From: a virus
Strand: one strand, 5' to 3'
DNA length: 32,333 bases
Virus record (IMG/VR): IMGVR_UViG_3300036719_001945
Coordinates: 1-32,333 of that record
Shown: piece after piece, positions 6,715 through 13,877 of the stretch
Position numbering within the stretch: position 1 is the first letter of the stretch
Layout: every line of letters starts with the position of its first letter
The notes under the pieces: generated by a model
Database searches by the model: none
The model's input: the letters and a program-made list of their open reading frames with translations, nothing else
What the model was told of the DNA's origin: nothing
Position numbers and translations under genes: made by a program

Positions 6715-7023
6715 CTAGTGGCCTAGGTCGCGTAAGAGGTCGGCGGCCCACTCGTAGTGTTCTTCGGTTGGGGCAGCAGGGCCGGGTTCTGCCATTAGCA
6801 GGGCCATTTCGACCTCCATGCTGCGTATGCGCCCTAGGAGGTTGTCAATAAGCGCACTGCGGTGATACCAGTCAACAACTAGCTTGTCTACTAGGACTGA
6901 GAGTTCGTCGCGGCTTAGCTTGGCGGCGGTGCGGCGGTCCAGCTCCAAGCGCAGTTGTGTTTGCAGATCGAGCTGTGGTACAAGCCAGTGCATTGAAGGC
7001 ACGGCAGCGTCTTCACTGGCCAT
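6715..7023 (-). CDS. Helical protein with NblA-like region
   Basis: 102 residues, last gene of the - strand block. Residues about 18-66 can be laid without gaps on NblA, the small helical adaptor that triggers phycobilisome degradation. Shared positions are LxLxxQ at the start, a central L/M-S-R-D/E, then LxxxL and a final LL about 45 residues from the start. NblA is typically about 60 residues, so this protein has an extra N-terminus and an acidic C-terminal tail (PTEEHYEWAADLLRDLGH). The similarity is low and helical proteins align easily, so NblA function is a hypothesis. It could equally be an unrelated two-helix protein. Confidence 0.6.
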   Translation of the reverse strand: MASEDAAVPSMHWLVPQLDLQTQLRLELDRRTAAKLSRDELSVLVDKLVVDWYHRSALIDNLLGRIRSMEVEMALLMAEPGPAAPTEEHYEWAADLLRDLGH

Positions 7024-7107
7024 AGCAACACTGTGAACACGAAGGCTTAGCTCTTATGCTAAGGCAATAAGTTTGTCTCGTCTACATCGCGGCTTAGCGG
7101 CGCCCGC

Positions 7108-7407
7108 TTAATCGTCCAGCCAATCCTGAATCCTTGCTGCGCGTGCTGCGGTCCAGGTCGATTGAGCGGTAAACCAGTCGTGCCAGTTCTCGCTGCCCTT
7201 GCTGCGGTTACAGGCACGACAGGCTGGCACTAGGTTGCTTACAACGGTGTTGCCACCTTTATGACGGGGTTTGACGTGATCTAAGGTATCGGCGGCGGCG
7301 TCACAGTAGGCGCAACAGTGTTGCCACGCTTCAAAAATCTGCTGTCTGAATCGCTGCTTAGCGGAGCGCTTGGGGACGAGAGATGTGCCATCAATCTGAT
7401 GATCCAC
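7108..7407 (-). CDS. HNH endonuclease
   Basis: 99 residues from a GTG at 7407. The classical HNH layout is complete: CAYC (residues 32-35), LDHVKPRHKGG with the catalytic DH, NLVPACRACNRSKG with the second Cys pair, and an adjacent C-terminal helix. Such small phage HNH proteins serve either in DNA packaging with terminase or as homing nucleases. Here the gene lies at the far end of the late block, next to the lysis and phosphoesterase genes and far from the expected terminase position. It overlaps the preceding gene by 17 bases. The gap of 84 bases after it, up to the next gene, holds only short repeats of the CTTAG word. Confidence 0.88.
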   Translation of the reverse strand: MDHQIDGTSLVPKRSAKQRFRQQIFEAWQHCCAYCDAAADTLDHVKPRHKGGNTVVSNLVPACRACNRSKGSENWHDWFTAQSTWTAARAARIQDWLDD

Positions 7408-7573
7408 GCAACTCCGGGATTGGTAGGACGTTGACCGAAAGACCTAAGATATGGTCGTTCGATGGAGCTAACTCTGTGAGACGGGAGGCGAAGTCGTCAC
7501 TTACGGTTTCGGGGTCGTCGTCTTCGCTTTCGACGACGATTGTGTACTCGATCTCTAGGACGTACTGCCTCAT
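7391..7573 (-). CDS. Small acidic protein of unknown function
   Basis: 60 residues. A strand-rich start (QYVLEIEYTIVVESEDD) is followed by an acidic turn and a helix (VSDDFASRLTELAP), then a second strand region (ILGLSVNVLPIP). This beta-alpha-beta order could be a small ferredoxin-like or HicB-like fold, but I see no identifying motif. It starts four bases inside the end of the phosphoesterase gene (ATGA) and its end overlaps the HNH gene, so the three are probably translated together. Confidence 0.65.
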   Translation of the reverse strand: MRQYVLEIEYTIVVESEDDDPETVSDDFASRLTELAPSNDHILGLSVNVLPIPELRGSSD

Positions 7574-8436
7574 ACGGTGGGGGTGCAGGTAATTTCAACG
7601 CCCCCGCGATGGCGTGGACGCAGTGTAAGCCAGATTCCGCCGAGTGACTTCGGCATGACGATGCGTTCCACCGCCCAGCCGCCTGTGCCTCCGAACTCCT
7701 GCTTGTACGTGCCGCACTGGACGTGCCAGCGCTGCTCCACCCAGGCGCGGCCGTTCTGATCGACGCGGTAGCAGGAATGTGCGACGACACTGCGCTCATG
7801 GTTGTGGCCGTTTACGAGGATGTCGGCGTCTGGAGCGATCGAGGCATAGCGTCCACCGCCCATCGTGCCTTTGGTGATGATTCCGCCCCAGGCGCCGTGG
7901 TGGAAGAACAACATGCACCGCCTTGTCCTGTTGCCGTCCTGCGTAAAGCTGAACCTGAGCCAACCTTGATAACCCATGTGTTCGATGTTGCTGCCGTTGT
8001 TGCGCATCAGCCGCACGACATTCTCTAAGGGGTCGATCTCTTGATTACTGCTTACGGCGGTTTCATGATTGCCGTCGCCCGCCATAAGGATGATGTCTTG
8101 CCACGGCTTGAAGAATTCCGCCGCCTCACTGAATACGAGGTCAAAGTAATTACCGCCTAGGTGTTCTGGGCGAATGTCACCTTTGCTGGCTCTGCGGTCC
8201 TTTTTGCCCTGCATGAGGCACAGCACATCTCCGAACATAAGGACGTGGCCGTGCTGGGCGCGGCATTCATCGAGGTGCTTGCTCAGCAGCTTACGGTCAC
8301 ACTTAGGATTGTCTAAGTGGATGTCACTTAGCAGCAGGAATGTTGCTGTTTCGGTACAGGTTGTGTAGGGGATGCGCAGCTCTAGAAGCTCTGGCGTCTT
8401 GCGAATAGAGGTGATGTTCACAAGACTGGGTTCCAT
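7570..8436 (-). CDS. Calcineurin-like metallophosphoesterase
   Basis: 288 residues with the full metal-site series of the family: SDIH (D38, H40), FGD (D70), GDGNHE (N123, H124), FFHHG (H179/H180) and NGHNHE (H211, H213). It should hydrolyse phosphomonoesters or diesters using two metal ions; the substrate (nucleotide, cyclic nucleotide or nucleic acid end) cannot be told. The first 30 residues precede the domain and lack a signal peptide, so it is probably cytoplasmic. It lies between the endolysin (11-base gap) and a small coupled protein. Phage members may act in nucleotide turnover or counter-defence signalling; that is inference. Confidence 0.9.
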   Translation of the reverse strand: MEPSLVNITSIRKTPELLELRIPYTTCTETATFLLLSDIHLDNPKCDRKLLSKHLDECRAQHGHVLMFGDVLCLMQGKKDRRASKGDIRPEHLGGNYFDLVFSEAAEFFKPWQDIILMAGDGNHETAVSSNQEIDPLENVVRLMRNNGSNIEHMGYQGWLRFSFTQDGNRTRRCMLFFHHGAWGGIITKGTMGGGRYASIAPDADILVNGHNHERSVVAHSCYRVDQNGRAWVEQRWHVQCGTYKQEFGGTGGWAVERIVMPKSLGGIWLTLRPRHRGGVEITCTPTV

Positions 8437-8447
8437 GTGTACTTAGC

Positions 8448-9626
8448 CTAAGGGGCGTGGCTTACAAGCATTGCCCAGCCGGTGCCGGGGCCATCAACCT
8501 CCCAGCGGCGCAACCAGTTTTTACGGCTGTAGGCGATTCCGGCACCTTTGGTGTGGTTGAGGTAGCCGCCGTTCACCATGTCGGCCTCGCCGTTCGGATC
8601 ATTGTGGATGTAGGCGCCGCTGGTTGCTCCGATGATTACGGACCAGTGGCCACCGCCGGTGGGTGCGCCGACAGGCCCCTTATGCAGCCAGCCCACCATC
8701 ACGGGGCGTCCTGCCTCTAATTCGGTGTCAATTACAGCGGGATTACAGTTCGTGCGCAGCCGCGCGTTAAGTCCTAAGGATTGCAGCGCCTTAATCTGCG
8801 CCTGCGCGTCGGTGGTGTCGCCATACTTAGCGCGAAGCTTATTGTAGGCATCGTCGCCGCTTACTTTGCCGTAGAACCGGCTTACCATGGCAGCGCTACT
8901 GCTGAAGCATTCGCGGTAGCCGGTGCCGCTGGCGTTGTCGTTCTGCGCCTCATAAGGGACGCGCAACAAAATGCCCTGCTGTTGCAGTTGTGGGCTTCCT
9001 TTTTGCCACAGTGCCCCTTCGGCCTTACGGCGGCGCAGTAGGCCGGCTTCGACGTTCGTGCCAGGGTTGCGGTATAGCAGCAGTGCCGCTGGTACGGCGG
9101 CGAAGTCCTTGTCGCGCAGCGCTGCGCTGATGGTGTCGAACCCAGGCTTACCGTAAAAGTCGGCGCCTAAGTTGTAGGCGAAACTTACAAGTGCGCAGCG
9201 TTGCGGATCGTTCAGTGTGCTCCAGGTTGGGATGGTGGAGCGGAGGCGTTCGGCGATGCGGTCCACCTCAAGGCGGAGCAGCATGTCAGCTTCGATTACG
9301 TTGATCTTGTCGCCGCGCTGCACGGCGCTGCCATCCGGGAATCGCGTGGTGCCGTAACCGATCGTCCACGGATCGCCGCCGCTAAGCGGATCGGGATAGG
9401 CGCTGAGGTGGCAGCCTTCAAATTCCTTGATTAGCTGGATCGCATCAGCTAAGTCGGTCTGCTTGCCTGGGACGCTCCAGGTCTTGAACCACGGCTGGTC
9501 GCGGCTTAGGAGTTGGGGAGCGCGTTTGTTTATTGCTGCTTCCAACTCACTTACGGCGGCCATCTGATGCGGAAGGCCCCGATAGAACTTAAACAGATCG
9601 CTTAGGCGCAGTGGGCCGGAAGTCAT
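8448..9626 (-). CDS. Two-domain endolysin: GH24 lysozyme plus C39-like peptidase
   Basis: 392 residues. An N-terminal region of about 60 residues (FKFYRGLPHQMAAVSELEAA) precedes a GH24 muramidase. In it FEGCHLSAYPD carries the catalytic Glu (E70) and Asp (D79), TIGYGT (88-93) supplies the active-site Thr, and GLLRRRKAE is the usual end signature. After a Gln-rich linker, residues about 218-390 resemble peptidase C39-like (C39_2) domains: ECFSSSAAM with Cys240, GGGHWSVIIG with His327, and HNDPNG with Asp343. It probably cuts both glycan and peptide bonds of peptidoglycan. No signal peptide; export would need the holin-like gene upstream, with which it overlaps by four bases. Confidence 0.92.
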   Translation of the reverse strand: MTSGPLRLSDLFKFYRGLPHQMAAVSELEAAINKRAPQLLSRDQPWFKTWSVPGKQTDLADAIQLIKEFEGCHLSAYPDPLSGGDPWTIGYGTTRFPDGSAVQRGDKINVIEADMLLRLEVDRIAERLRSTIPTWSTLNDPQRCALVSFAYNLGADFYGKPGFDTISAALRDKDFAAVPAALLLYRNPGTNVEAGLLRRRKAEGALWQKGSPQLQQQGILLRVPYEAQNDNASGTGYRECFSSSAAMVSRFYGKVSGDDAYNKLRAKYGDTTDAQAQIKALQSLGLNARLRTNCNPAVIDTELEAGRPVMVGWLHKGPVGAPTGGGHWSVIIGATSGAYIHNDPNGEADMVNGGYLNHTKGAGIAYSRKNWLRRWEVDGPGTGWAMLVSHAP

Positions 9627-9883
9627 GGGCGTTGCATGTGTTGTGGCAGTGACTGCCGATAAGCAAAGGCCCCTTTGATCTCAGACCAGATGATGGGGCT
9701 GAGCATTGCAGCAACCACTGCGAGGATGATTACTTGCGCCATGCGCGTTTCAAGGCGGCCAACACGAACGCCCAAGCTGCTGCGTTCCCCTTTGTCACTT
9801 ATGGCAGCATCCAGCAGCTGCTTCAGCTGGCCTTCCAGCACGCCGATGGCGCGGAGGATTTCGCCGTGCGTTGGCTCGCCCAT
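9623..9883 (-). CDS. XhlA-like membrane protein, holin candidate
   Basis: 86 residues. An amphipathic, coiled-coil-like N-terminal half (ILRAIGVLEGQLKQLLDAA, then VRVGRLETRMAQ) is followed by one membrane segment of about 19 residues (VIILAVVAAMLSPIIW and flanks, residues 50-68) and a short polar tail. This is the layout of XhlA/hemolysin-type phage proteins that act with or as holins. The position directly before the endolysin, with an ATGA overlap, supports a lysis role. It could instead be an accessory or antiholin rather than the pore former. Confidence 0.65.
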   Translation of the reverse strand: MGEPTHGEILRAIGVLEGQLKQLLDAAISDKGERSSLGVRVGRLETRMAQVIILAVVAAMLSPIIWSEIKGAFAYRQSLPQHMQRP

Positions 9884-9887
9884 TGGC

Positions 9888-10040
9888 TTAGCGCTTACGG
9901 GATGCGATGCCGCGCAGTGCGGCGAGGATCAGCTGAACCCAGCCGTTGGCCTTGACGCCAGGCAGGAGGCTGAGGATTTCGGAGCCGGCCAGCAAGGAGG
10001 CCACGATGCCGGTTACTTGCTCGGGAGTAGGGGCGGCCAT
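9888..10040 (-). CDS. 50-residue protein upstream of the holin-like gene
   Basis: Starts at the ATG at 10040 (context CTCTTATG) and stops at TAA 9890-9888, four bases before the XhlA-like gene. It has two moderately hydrophobic helices, VTGIVASLLAGSEILSLLPG (residues 9-28) and WVQLILAALRGIA (34-46), and a basic end RKR. I have the impression that very similar short proteins occur near lysis genes of cyanophages. It may insert in membranes and take part in lysis, but this is inferred from position and hydrophobicity only. The leader contains no Shine-Dalgarno sequence. Confidence 0.6.
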   Translation of the reverse strand: MAAPTPEQVTGIVASLLAGSEILSLLPGVKANGWVQLILAALRGIASRKR

Positions 10041-10124
10041 AAGAGGAGGTGTCGCATAGGCAGCCTAGCCCGCAAGGGTTGCATAGGCAGCGGCTCTGCA
10101 CAATGGCGGCGCTGTAGCGCAGCG

Positions 10125-10262
10125 CTACGGCTTACCTTGGCCGCGGCGCAGCTTTCGGCCGTGGCTGGGTTTGCTGTGCTGGCCCTGACCTTGGCGGGTG
10201 AGCTTGGGCTTGCCTGGTACGTGCTCGACGCGGGCTGCGCCGGTTTTGCTTTTAACAGTCAT
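10125..10262 (-). CDS. 45-residue highly basic protein
   Basis: Starts at the ATG at 10262 in the CTTATG context and stops at TAG 10127-10125. Fourteen of 45 residues are Lys, Arg or His. The sequence includes ARVEHVPGKPKLTRQGQGQH and the ending GRKLRRGQGKP, a pattern I associate with short conserved proteins of cyanobacterial phages. It may bind DNA or RNA, or be a minor virion component; nothing in the sequence decides. A 6-bp hairpin (GTAGCG/CGCTAC) overlaps the stop. The remaining spaces on either side (10041-10124 and 10263-10330) hold only a direct repeat GCATAGGCAGC at 10054 and 10081. Confidence 0.65.
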   Translation of the reverse strand: MTVKSKTGAARVEHVPGKPKLTRQGQGQHSKPSHGRKLRRGQGKP

Positions 10263-10330
10263 AAGTTGTTTTGCTTAGCGGATGCGGTGCGGCAGGGGCG
10301 CTGGGGTGGCTTGGCGGTGGGAGTAGAGCA

Positions 10331-11095
10331 TCAGCCGTTCGGGAATGCTGCAGTAGGTGCAGTGAAGTTGGCGGTGTAACGGGCGACGCCTTTAGTTACC
10401 CTGAATTCGTCTAAATTGCCGAGCATGGCATAACTACTGGTGTAAGAGTAACCAATGTTTAGTATGTTATCGACAAGATTTGTCGTCTCGGTTACGGTAG
10501 ATCCAAACTGAACGCCGTCGATAAAGCCACGCAGGGAGCCGCCTGATCTTGTTATGGCGACGTGGTGCCAGGTGTTTAGGCTTAAGGTTCCACCTGAGAT
10601 AGCGCTAGGGTCCCCTCCAAGCAACCCGACACCTAGAGTCGATCCGTCCATTGAAGCGAAAAGTCCAGACTGTGTGGCGCCAAACGTAAAAATACCTTGA
10701 TCGTTATTGTTTGAAGTTCGATAAACAAAAAATTCAACGGTAAAATCGCCAGTCCCCAATGCCAGGGCAGATGATGCTGAAGTTGTAATGTAGTCTCCAG
10801 ATCCATCTAAAAGTAAAGAGCTTCCACCAAATTTGCTTTGTGCGGTACTGATTTGTGCGTCGCCTGATGGTGTGACCGTTAGCGCATTGCTACTGCTATC
10901 GGTGAATGTTGTGCTTCCGTTGCTGCCGTCCATGTGCAGCAGTAGTGAAACATCACTCCAGTATAAATCGCCTGTTGTTGGCCAAATTGCCGCACGCTTC
11001 GCCACGCTCTGCTCATTCTGAAACCACAGTCCCGATGCGGCGCTGCCTGTCGGCGTGCGCCGGACGCCCATCAATCCGCCGTTGAAGCCCAACAT
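10331..11095 (-). CDS. LamG/concanavalin-like domain virion protein
   Basis: 254 residues. The first 45 (GVRRTPTGSAASGLWFQNEQ) are an N-terminal region seen in phage structural proteins. Residues about 50-245 form a laminin-G-like jelly roll: DVSLLLHMDGSNGSTTFTDS, GDFTVEFFVYRT, LNTWHHVAITRSGG, GFIDGVQFG and LDEFRVTKGVARYT. Such domains bind sugars or proteins, and here it probably decorates the tail fibre or acts in host adsorption. It starts one base inside the stop of the preceding gene. The gene is more AT-rich than the capsid genes, as are several other adsorption genes here. Confidence 0.85.
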   Translation of the reverse strand: MLGFNGGLMGVRRTPTGSAASGLWFQNEQSVAKRAAIWPTTGDLYWSDVSLLLHMDGSNGSTTFTDSSSNALTVTPSGDAQISTAQSKFGGSSLLLDGSGDYITTSASSALALGTGDFTVEFFVYRTSNNNDQGIFTFGATQSGLFASMDGSTLGVGLLGGDPSAISGGTLSLNTWHHVAITRSGGSLRGFIDGVQFGSTVTETTNLVDNILNIGYSYTSSYAMLGNLDEFRVTKGVARYTANFTAPTAAFPNG

Positions 11096-11463
11096 CAGCT
11101 GATGTCCTCATAGGAGATGACCAGCTCCAGGTCGCTGGCAGCGCTAGCCTGTGCGCGGAGGCTGTGGCCTTCCTCCAGGTAGATGTAAGCCTCGCGGGTC
11201 ACGAGAACTTGGGTGGCGTCGGCTGGTACGGCGATGGTCTTGCCGATGGCAAACCCCGTCGTGCCGTTGTAATGCTCCAGGCTGATGTCGGCTGCTGCGG
11301 TGCCGTCCACGTTGGCGCAGTACACGCTGTTGACCTTCAAGACCTTGCCGCTGCTGGCGCCATTGCTCAGCGCTGCAGCCATTGAGGTGGTGACGGCATA
11401 GCCCACGGTCTTGCCGTAGATGCCTGTGACGGTCGATGGCGACTTGATGTTGGGAGCAGCCAT
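11095..11463 (-). CDS. Probable virion protein, unknown function
   Basis: 122 residues, beta-rich, without a signal peptide. Motif-like segments VNSVYCANVDGTAAADISLE and VTREAYIYLEEGHSLRAQAS fit a small beta-sandwich, as in head or tail decoration proteins. From memory, similar proteins occur in cyanophage structural regions. It lies between the fibre-associated genes and the LamG protein, and its stop overlaps the start of the latter by one base. Confidence 0.7.
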   Translation of the reverse strand: MAAPNIKSPSTVTGIYGKTVGYAVTTSMAAALSNGASSGKVLKVNSVYCANVDGTAAADISLEHYNGTTGFAIGKTIAVPADATQVLVTREAYIYLEEGHSLRAQASAASDLELVISYEDIS

Positions 11464-11470
11464 GGCGTAC

Positions 11471-11734
11471 TTAGAGGTCCGGCGAGGTCGAGTTGCTCCA
11501 GTCTAGCCCTAAAGCGTTGATGATCTCGTCGGGAGTTGCTGCTGCCTCGATAAGCTCTTGGACTTCGGCGTAATGGGTGCGGATGATCGTGCGGGTCGCC
11601 TCCGCGGTAGCAGCCCCCGAGCCGGGAATCTGCTTAGCAATAAGCTCATCGTAAGGGGCAAATGCAGCTGCACGCTTCGCTCTACGAAGGTTGTGTCCGA
11701 TGAGCTTTGCTTTGGGTAAGTCAATCGTGATCAT
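11471..11734 (-). CDS. Small protein following the tail fibre genes
   Basis: 87 residues, mostly helical, opening ITIDLPKAKLIGHNLRRAKR and continuing with an Ala-rich helix and EVQELIEAAATPDEIINALG. The pairing with the previous gene (14-base overlap) and the position after a tail fibre suggest a fibre assembly helper, but no Pfam-type signature is visible. Function unresolved. Confidence 0.65.
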   Translation of the reverse strand: MITIDLPKAKLIGHNLRRAKRAAAFAPYDELIAKQIPGSGAATAEATRTIIRTHYAEVQELIEAAATPDEIINALGLDWSNSTSPDL

Positions 11735-12101
11735 TGTCGGTCTCTTCCTCTAAGTGGGATTCGGTGAGGGGTTCAGGATCTGTGTCAGGCCACGGGGAGT
11801 CTGCCTCAGGCGATTCCAGTGACTCAGGCGATTCGGGAGGCGTGGGCTGCCTAGCCTGTGCGGCGCGGGCGGCGAACCAGGCATCGGCGCCGATGCCGTA
11901 GCCGTCGGGAGCGCTGAAGTCGGCGGTCCAGGCGGCACGGAAGGTGCGATCGGTGGGCAGGTCACTGGCGTCGATCAGCAGATAGGGCGTACCAGCCGGA
12001 ACGTCCTTGACGGCCACGTCTTCTATGGGAAGTTCGCCCGAGGGAATGACGACTGCGATGCCGTCGTCCAGTGGATAGATGATGCGAGTGGTAAGTTGCA
12101 T
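11721..12101 (-). CDS. Possible tail fibre assembly protein
   Basis: 126 residues. The first 85 contain GIAVVIPSGELPIEDVAVKD and VPAGTPYLLIDASDLPTDRT followed by FRAAWTADFS. This resembles the VPxGxPYxIVDxxDIPxDRTFRxAW pattern of short proteins encoded beside phage tail fibres. The last 40 residues are Pro/Glu/Asp-rich and probably disordered. It lies six bases after the fibre gene stop. The assembly role is inferred from position and pattern. Confidence 0.65.
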   Translation of the reverse strand: MQLTTRIIYPLDDGIAVVIPSGELPIEDVAVKDVPAGTPYLLIDASDLPTDRTFRAAWTADFSAPDGYGIGADAWFAARAAQARQPTPPESPESLESPEADSPWPDTDPEPLTESHLEEETDNDHD

Positions 12102-12107
12102 GGGGGC

Positions 12108-13874
12108 TTAGCGGAAGATGGCCACGTTGAGGTAGTCTGTATCCACGTTTGTGTCCGTATTATTATCGCTTACGCCTACCCTAACTGAACCTGTTGCGTA
12201 GACGGCGGCCCAGCCCACGGCAGCGTTGGCGGAGGCAAGCGTACCTGCTCCGCCGGCCGTTACGACTGCGGCGTAGTTGGCGTCAGGCATAGCCGTAGTA
12301 AATGACACTAAGAAGTCGCCTACTCCTGATCCTGCATCCGTAACACTACTCACGTTTCCCGAAGCTCTGATGCTAGGGGTGGCACCTGCGTTGATGTTGG
12401 CCCAAGCGCGGCAGCCGTACGCGTTGGCGTTGGAGCCGTAACCACTATCGAATTGCAGAATGCCGGCAGTTGTAACGGCTAAGTAATCGACTTCGCTGCC
12501 TGCTATGAGCTTGCTTAGCTTGAAGTCGTGATCTGTGCCTGTTTTTTGGCCGAAGATCCATTCAGCCGTACCGCCAGTATTGTATAAACGATAGCGTGCT
12601 TGACCGGCTGTTGGAGGTACAACATATACGTTGCCGCTTGTGGCGTTGGCGGCAGCTAGTTGAATTTCTAGGCTGGTACTGGGAGAGGTTGTGCCTATGC
12701 CTACGCGGCCGGAGCTGTCGATGCGGAGGCGTTCAGCGGTTAAATCCCCTGCCGGCGACCCAGATCCACCTGACGAGGTGGAAAAAGTGATGAAGCTACT
12801 GTTGTTCGAGCTTAGATCGGTGGTTGATAATGTGATTCGTGCCAGGGCATTAGCTGTCCCAGTGGCAACCTGTAAGACTTGCGATACTGCATTAGCTTGT
12901 CCGCCCGTATAAGGTACGTTGTAAATTGCGCCGTTGGTTACGCCGTTCCCTTTTGCGGCTATGATGAGCTGTCCAGAACTGTCGATGCGGAGGCGTTCGG
13001 TTGTTGCCGTATTGGTGTAGAAAATAATGTTCCCAGCAGCAGAAATGTCCATTGCGGCTTGTGAGCCACCTACATCTCCCAAACGCAACGCAGATGCTGT
13101 TCCGACACTATCTGCTCCTCTGATAAAAGGAGAGTGAGTACCATCGGGCCTGGCAAGACTTAGAACGCCAAACGCACTTGTTGTATCAACTCTAAACTTT
13201 GCACTAACATCAAGGGTTGCTTGAGGATTATTTGTGCCGATGCCGACGGAGCCCGTTGTAGTAACGGTAAGGTAGTCGGATTCGCTGCCGGCAACCGATT
13301 TGCTTAGTTTGAAGTCGTGGTCCGTACTTGTCTTTTGGCCGAAGATCCACTCAGCTGTTGCGCCGCCGTTGAACAGGTGGAAGCGGGCCTGGCCAGCCGT
13401 ACTGGGGGCGATGCGGATGTTGCCAGCTGTCGCAGACCCAGCGGCTGCTGTTACATCTATAGCTGTGCCGGGCGTAGATGTACCTACACCGAAGCGGCCT
13501 GACGCATCAACAAATACTCGTCCAGCGCTGTTTGTCGCTATACCAACAGTATTAGCATTAGGCAGGTAAACACCGTTAGTGGGTGCGGTGTTAGCTGTAG
13601 GAACAAGAGCGGTGCCACTTACCGTGCCACCAATAGCGGCGCTGCCTGTCGTACTGAGGCCGGTAAGGGCGTAGGTAGAAGTCAGCTCGGCCCAGCTGCT
13701 GCCGTTCCACTTCTGCCAGCGGTTTGCTGAACTATTCCAGCGGATTGTGTTGGTGGGGATGTTTGTGCTGGTGGTGCCGTCGAACTGGAGCGCCAGGTCC
13801 GTGTCACGGTCCTTGACCTCCGTGACGAAGTTGGTGTAAGTGCTGGTGAGCAGGGGGTTTGACCAGTTGGCCAT
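12108..13874 (-). CDS. Tail fibre protein with internal repeats
   Basis: 588 residues. The N-terminus (LTSTYTNFVTEVKDRDTDLA, then RWNSSANRWQKWNGSSW) resembles attachment regions of phage fibres. The shaft holds the modules SVGIGTNNP, RLRIDSSGQL, RLRIDSSGRVGIGTTSP typical of trimeric fibres. It also has two copies of an about 80-residue unit built around AEWIFGQKT..DHDFKLSK..AGSE.DYL. A C-terminal beta domain (about 490-588) may bind the receptor. No S74 chaperone motif is visible, so no self-cleaving intramolecular chaperone is expected. It follows the J homologue by 3 bases (TAAGCAATG) and probably attaches to the tail tip. Confidence 0.88.
   Translation of the reverse strand: MANWSNPLLTSTYTNFVTEVKDRDTDLALQFDGTTSTNIPTNTIRWNSSANRWQKWNGSSWAELTSTYALTGLSTTGSAAIGGTVSGTALVPTANTAPTNGVYLPNANTVGIATNSAGRVFVDASGRFGVGTSTPGTAIDVTAAAGSATAGNIRIAPSTAGQARFHLFNGGATAEWIFGQKTSTDHDFKLSKSVAGSESDYLTVTTTGSVGIGTNNPQATLDVSAKFRVDTTSAFGVLSLARPDGTHSPFIRGADSVGTASALRLGDVGGSQAAMDISAAGNIIFYTNTATTERLRIDSSGQLIIAAKGNGVTNGAIYNVPYTGGQANAVSQVLQVATGTANALARITLSTTDLSSNNSSFITFSTSSGGSGSPAGDLTAERLRIDSSGRVGIGTTSPSTSLEIQLAAANATSGNVYVVPPTAGQARYRLYNTGGTAEWIFGQKTGTDHDFKLSKLIAGSEVDYLAVTTAGILQFDSGYGSNANAYGCRAWANINAGATPSIRASGNVSSVTDAGSGVGDFLVSFTTAMPDANYAAVVTAGGAGTLASANAAVGWAAVYATGSVRVGVSDNNTDTNVDTDYLNVAIFR
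12450..12700 (-). repeat. Tail fibre internal repeat, C-proximal copy
   Basis: Codes for one of two about 80-residue units sharing GQARYRLYN, AEWIFGQKT, DHDFKLSK and DYLAVTT. Boundaries are approximate. The partner copy is at about 13230-13460. Confidence 0.75.
13230..13460 (-). repeat. Tail fibre internal repeat, N-proximal copy
   Basis: Partner of the unit at about 12450-12700, with GQARFHLFN, AEWIFGQKT, DHDFKLSK and DYLTVTT. The DNA is diverged at synonymous sites, so the duplication is old or under diversifying selection. Boundaries are approximate. Confidence 0.75.
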
Positions 13875-13877
13875 TGC

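Noticed and set aside
9895-10101. A 68-codon - strand frame at 9895-10101
   Set aside because: Another frame of the same strand encodes a better 50-residue protein (9888-10040) with a sensible amino-acid pattern and correct spacing to the lysis genes.
10041-10124. Promoter or origin at the GCATAGGCAGC direct repeats
   Set aside because: Only two 11-bp copies 27 bases apart and no convincing -10/-35 elements; too weak to call.
12108-13874. Diversity-generating retroelement in the fibre region
   Set aside because: No reverse transcriptase, template repeat or variable repeat pair is visible; the fibre repeats diverge mainly at synonymous sites.
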